Assembly (NCBI GenBank): GCA_013297575.1
Contig: JAAFHO010000089.1
Coordinates: 1-13,016 of the forward strand
DNA length: 13,016 bases
Direction: 5' to 3'
From: Chitinophagales bacterium
GTDB taxonomy: Bacteria; Bacteroidota; Bacteroidia; Chitinophagales; Saprospiraceae
Positions 12,236-13,016 of this stretch are shown here, piece by piece; the stretch's first letter is position 1; each line of letters opens with the position of its first letter. The translations under genes and the position numbers were made by a program. The notes under the pieces were generated by a model. It was not told where the DNA came from, searched no databases, and worked only from the letters and a program-made list of their open reading frames with translations.

Positions 12236-12304
12236 AGAGCATCCGATGGGTTATCGAGAAGGTCATTAGTTCGAATTACTTATCCTTCACGTCTATTAGA
12301 TGAG
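12236..12304 (+). pseudogene. Decayed tRNA-Ala copy 3 with spacer remnant
   Basis: AGAGC (12236-12240), GGTCAT (12261-12266), GTTCGAAT (12269-12276) and TTATCCTTCACG (12280-12291) align in order with the intact tRNA, at a constant offset of 197 nt from GGTCAT onward. TATTAGAT at 12294-12301 continues the match into the spacer. The 5' acceptor half is missing and the anticodon stem no longer pairs. No terminator hairpin remains; T-rich DNA follows. Confidence 0.75.
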
Positions 12305-12360
12305 ACAAATATTTTTTTAAATAAAAACACATTTAGTAGTATATGTAAATTAACTTATGA

Positions 12361-12368
12361 TACATTTG
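12361..12368 (+). promoter_or_regulatory. Promoter -7 box for the downstream NTPase gene
   Basis: TACATTTG matches the Bacteroidota -7 consensus TAnnTTTG, and a GC follows as in the rplP promoter. No good TTTG lies 19-21 nt upstream; the region there is simply A+T-rich. Transcription would start at about 12374, leaving a leader of about 45 nt before the ATG at 12419. Confidence 0.6.
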
Positions 12369-12418
12369 CGTTCTTCATTATGTAAATATTTATTTAAACA
12401 TCTCAAGAAACTTTAAAA

Positions 12419-13016
12419 ATGGATAAACGGACACCTTTAAAGAGCGATTATTATGCTAGAATTAAAGACGTATTTATAGAACTTCATCAGTATGCTTTTT
12501 TTCATAAGCACTCTGGTGGAGGAAATATAGACAAGCGTATTATAGGCAGGAAGATAGTGCGTAATAAATTAATGAATATTATAACTAAATCTGAGACTAA
12601 GTCGGGAGCATATTTGGTTACAGGCTTTAGAGGAGCAGGTAAGACATCAATTGTAAATGTGGTATTAGATGAATTAGTAAAAAACTCGTTTCAATCCTTT
12701 ATTTCTCCTAGAATTATCCGTATTTTTTTAATACTAATACTGCTCTGTTTATTGAATATGAATACCCATTTTTTGGGAGACGGATTCCCTTTATACAGCC
12801 TTATTTCAATAGTAGTTGTTTTTTTTATCATTTTTTTTTATTTGACAAGTACTGAACGAGATAGATTGGGGCTAGCAAATAAACAAGAAGGTGGAAGAAT
12901 TGCGGTAATTATACGAGAACTATTTGTTGTTCTTCCTAAAATTATTGATATTCAAGAGAGCCCAAAATCTACGCCAACTAGCCGCACCATACTTCAAGAT
13001 AGCATAATTACAGGAG
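12419..13016 (+). CDS. Membrane-anchored P-loop NTPase, KAP-like (partial, 3' end beyond window)
   Basis: The frame is open from ATG 12419 to the window edge, giving 199 residues without a stop. A Walker A motif lies at residues 69-76 (GFRGAGKT) after a beta-strand AYLVT, with an IIGR segment at 41-44. Two strongly hydrophobic stretches follow, at about residues 98-114 and 126-143, and then a charged segment. A pair of transmembrane helices inserted between Walker A and Walker B is a hallmark of KAP-family NTPases, known from membrane-associated complexes and phage exclusion (PifA of the F plasmid). Walker B is not in the window, so the family call is inference; an AAA+/STAND-type ATPase is the main alternative. 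The DNA is visibly A+T-richer than the ribosomal operon, fitting an accessory gene. It has its own TAnnTTTG box. Confidence 0.7.
   Translation, partial: MDKRTPLKSDYYARIKDVFIELHQYAFFHKHSGGGNIDKRIIGRKIVRNKLMNIITKSETKSGAYLVTGFRGAGKTSIVNVVLDELVKNSFQSFISPRIIRIFLILILLCLLNMNTHFLGDGFPLYSLISIVVVFFIIFFYLTSTERDRLGLANKQEGGRIAVIIRELFVVLPKIIDIQESPKSTPTSRTILQDSIITG

Larger units (their letters stand above)
12093..12418. other. 326-nt region between tRNA-Ala and the NTPase gene
   Basis: It holds the tRNA terminator, two decayed tRNA-terminator copies and then, from about 12305, a very A+T-rich stretch with a promoter box. I find no protein-coding gene here; an open frame running through 12051-12269 is made of tRNA and terminator sequence. 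Confidence 0.8.

Overview
The window is a bacterial ribosomal-protein superoperon (distal S10 operon, spc operon and alpha operon), all on the + strand, followed by an alanine tRNA and the start of an accessory gene. Several features point to the phylum Bacteroidota. There are TAnnTTTG-type -7 promoter boxes, A-rich leaders with almost no usable Shine-Dalgarno sequences, a Gly/Arg-rich S3 tail and an L17 with a long low-complexity tail. S14, S4 and L36 are zinc-independent forms, and adk is missing between secY and map. I cannot name the genus from this sequence.

Layout. 1-197 is the repetitive C-terminal tail of S3 (rpsC). A 144-nt gap with a near-consensus Bacteroidota promoter follows. Then come rplP, rpmC, rpsQ, rplN, rplX, rplE, rpsN, rpsH, rplF, rplR, rpsE, rpmD, rplO, secY, map, infA, rpmJ, rpsM, rpsK and rpsD (342-9959), mostly 2-90 nt apart. 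A 263-nt gap holds a long multi-stem inverted repeat and a possible promoter. rpoA and rplQ close the operon, and a strong intrinsic terminator follows rplQ. Two genes too short for a casual ORF scan are rpmD (58 codons) and rpmJ (38 codons).

The operon supplies 30S and 50S proteins, the SecY translocation channel, methionine aminopeptidase, initiation factor IF-1 and the RNA polymerase alpha subunit. Protein synthesis, N-terminal maturation, export and transcription are therefore co-expressed. Several internal hairpins and at least one internal promoter suggest segmental control.

Downstream (12020-13016) the character changes. A tRNA-Ala(GGC) with its own terminator is followed by two decayed copies of the tRNA-plus-terminator unit. 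A visibly A+T-richer segment then carries a TAnnTTTG promoter box and the first 199 codons of a membrane-anchored P-loop NTPase resembling the KAP family. This junction, conserved operon to tRNA to accessory gene, is the most likely place for something undescribed. The rpsD-rpoA structured element is the second candidate.
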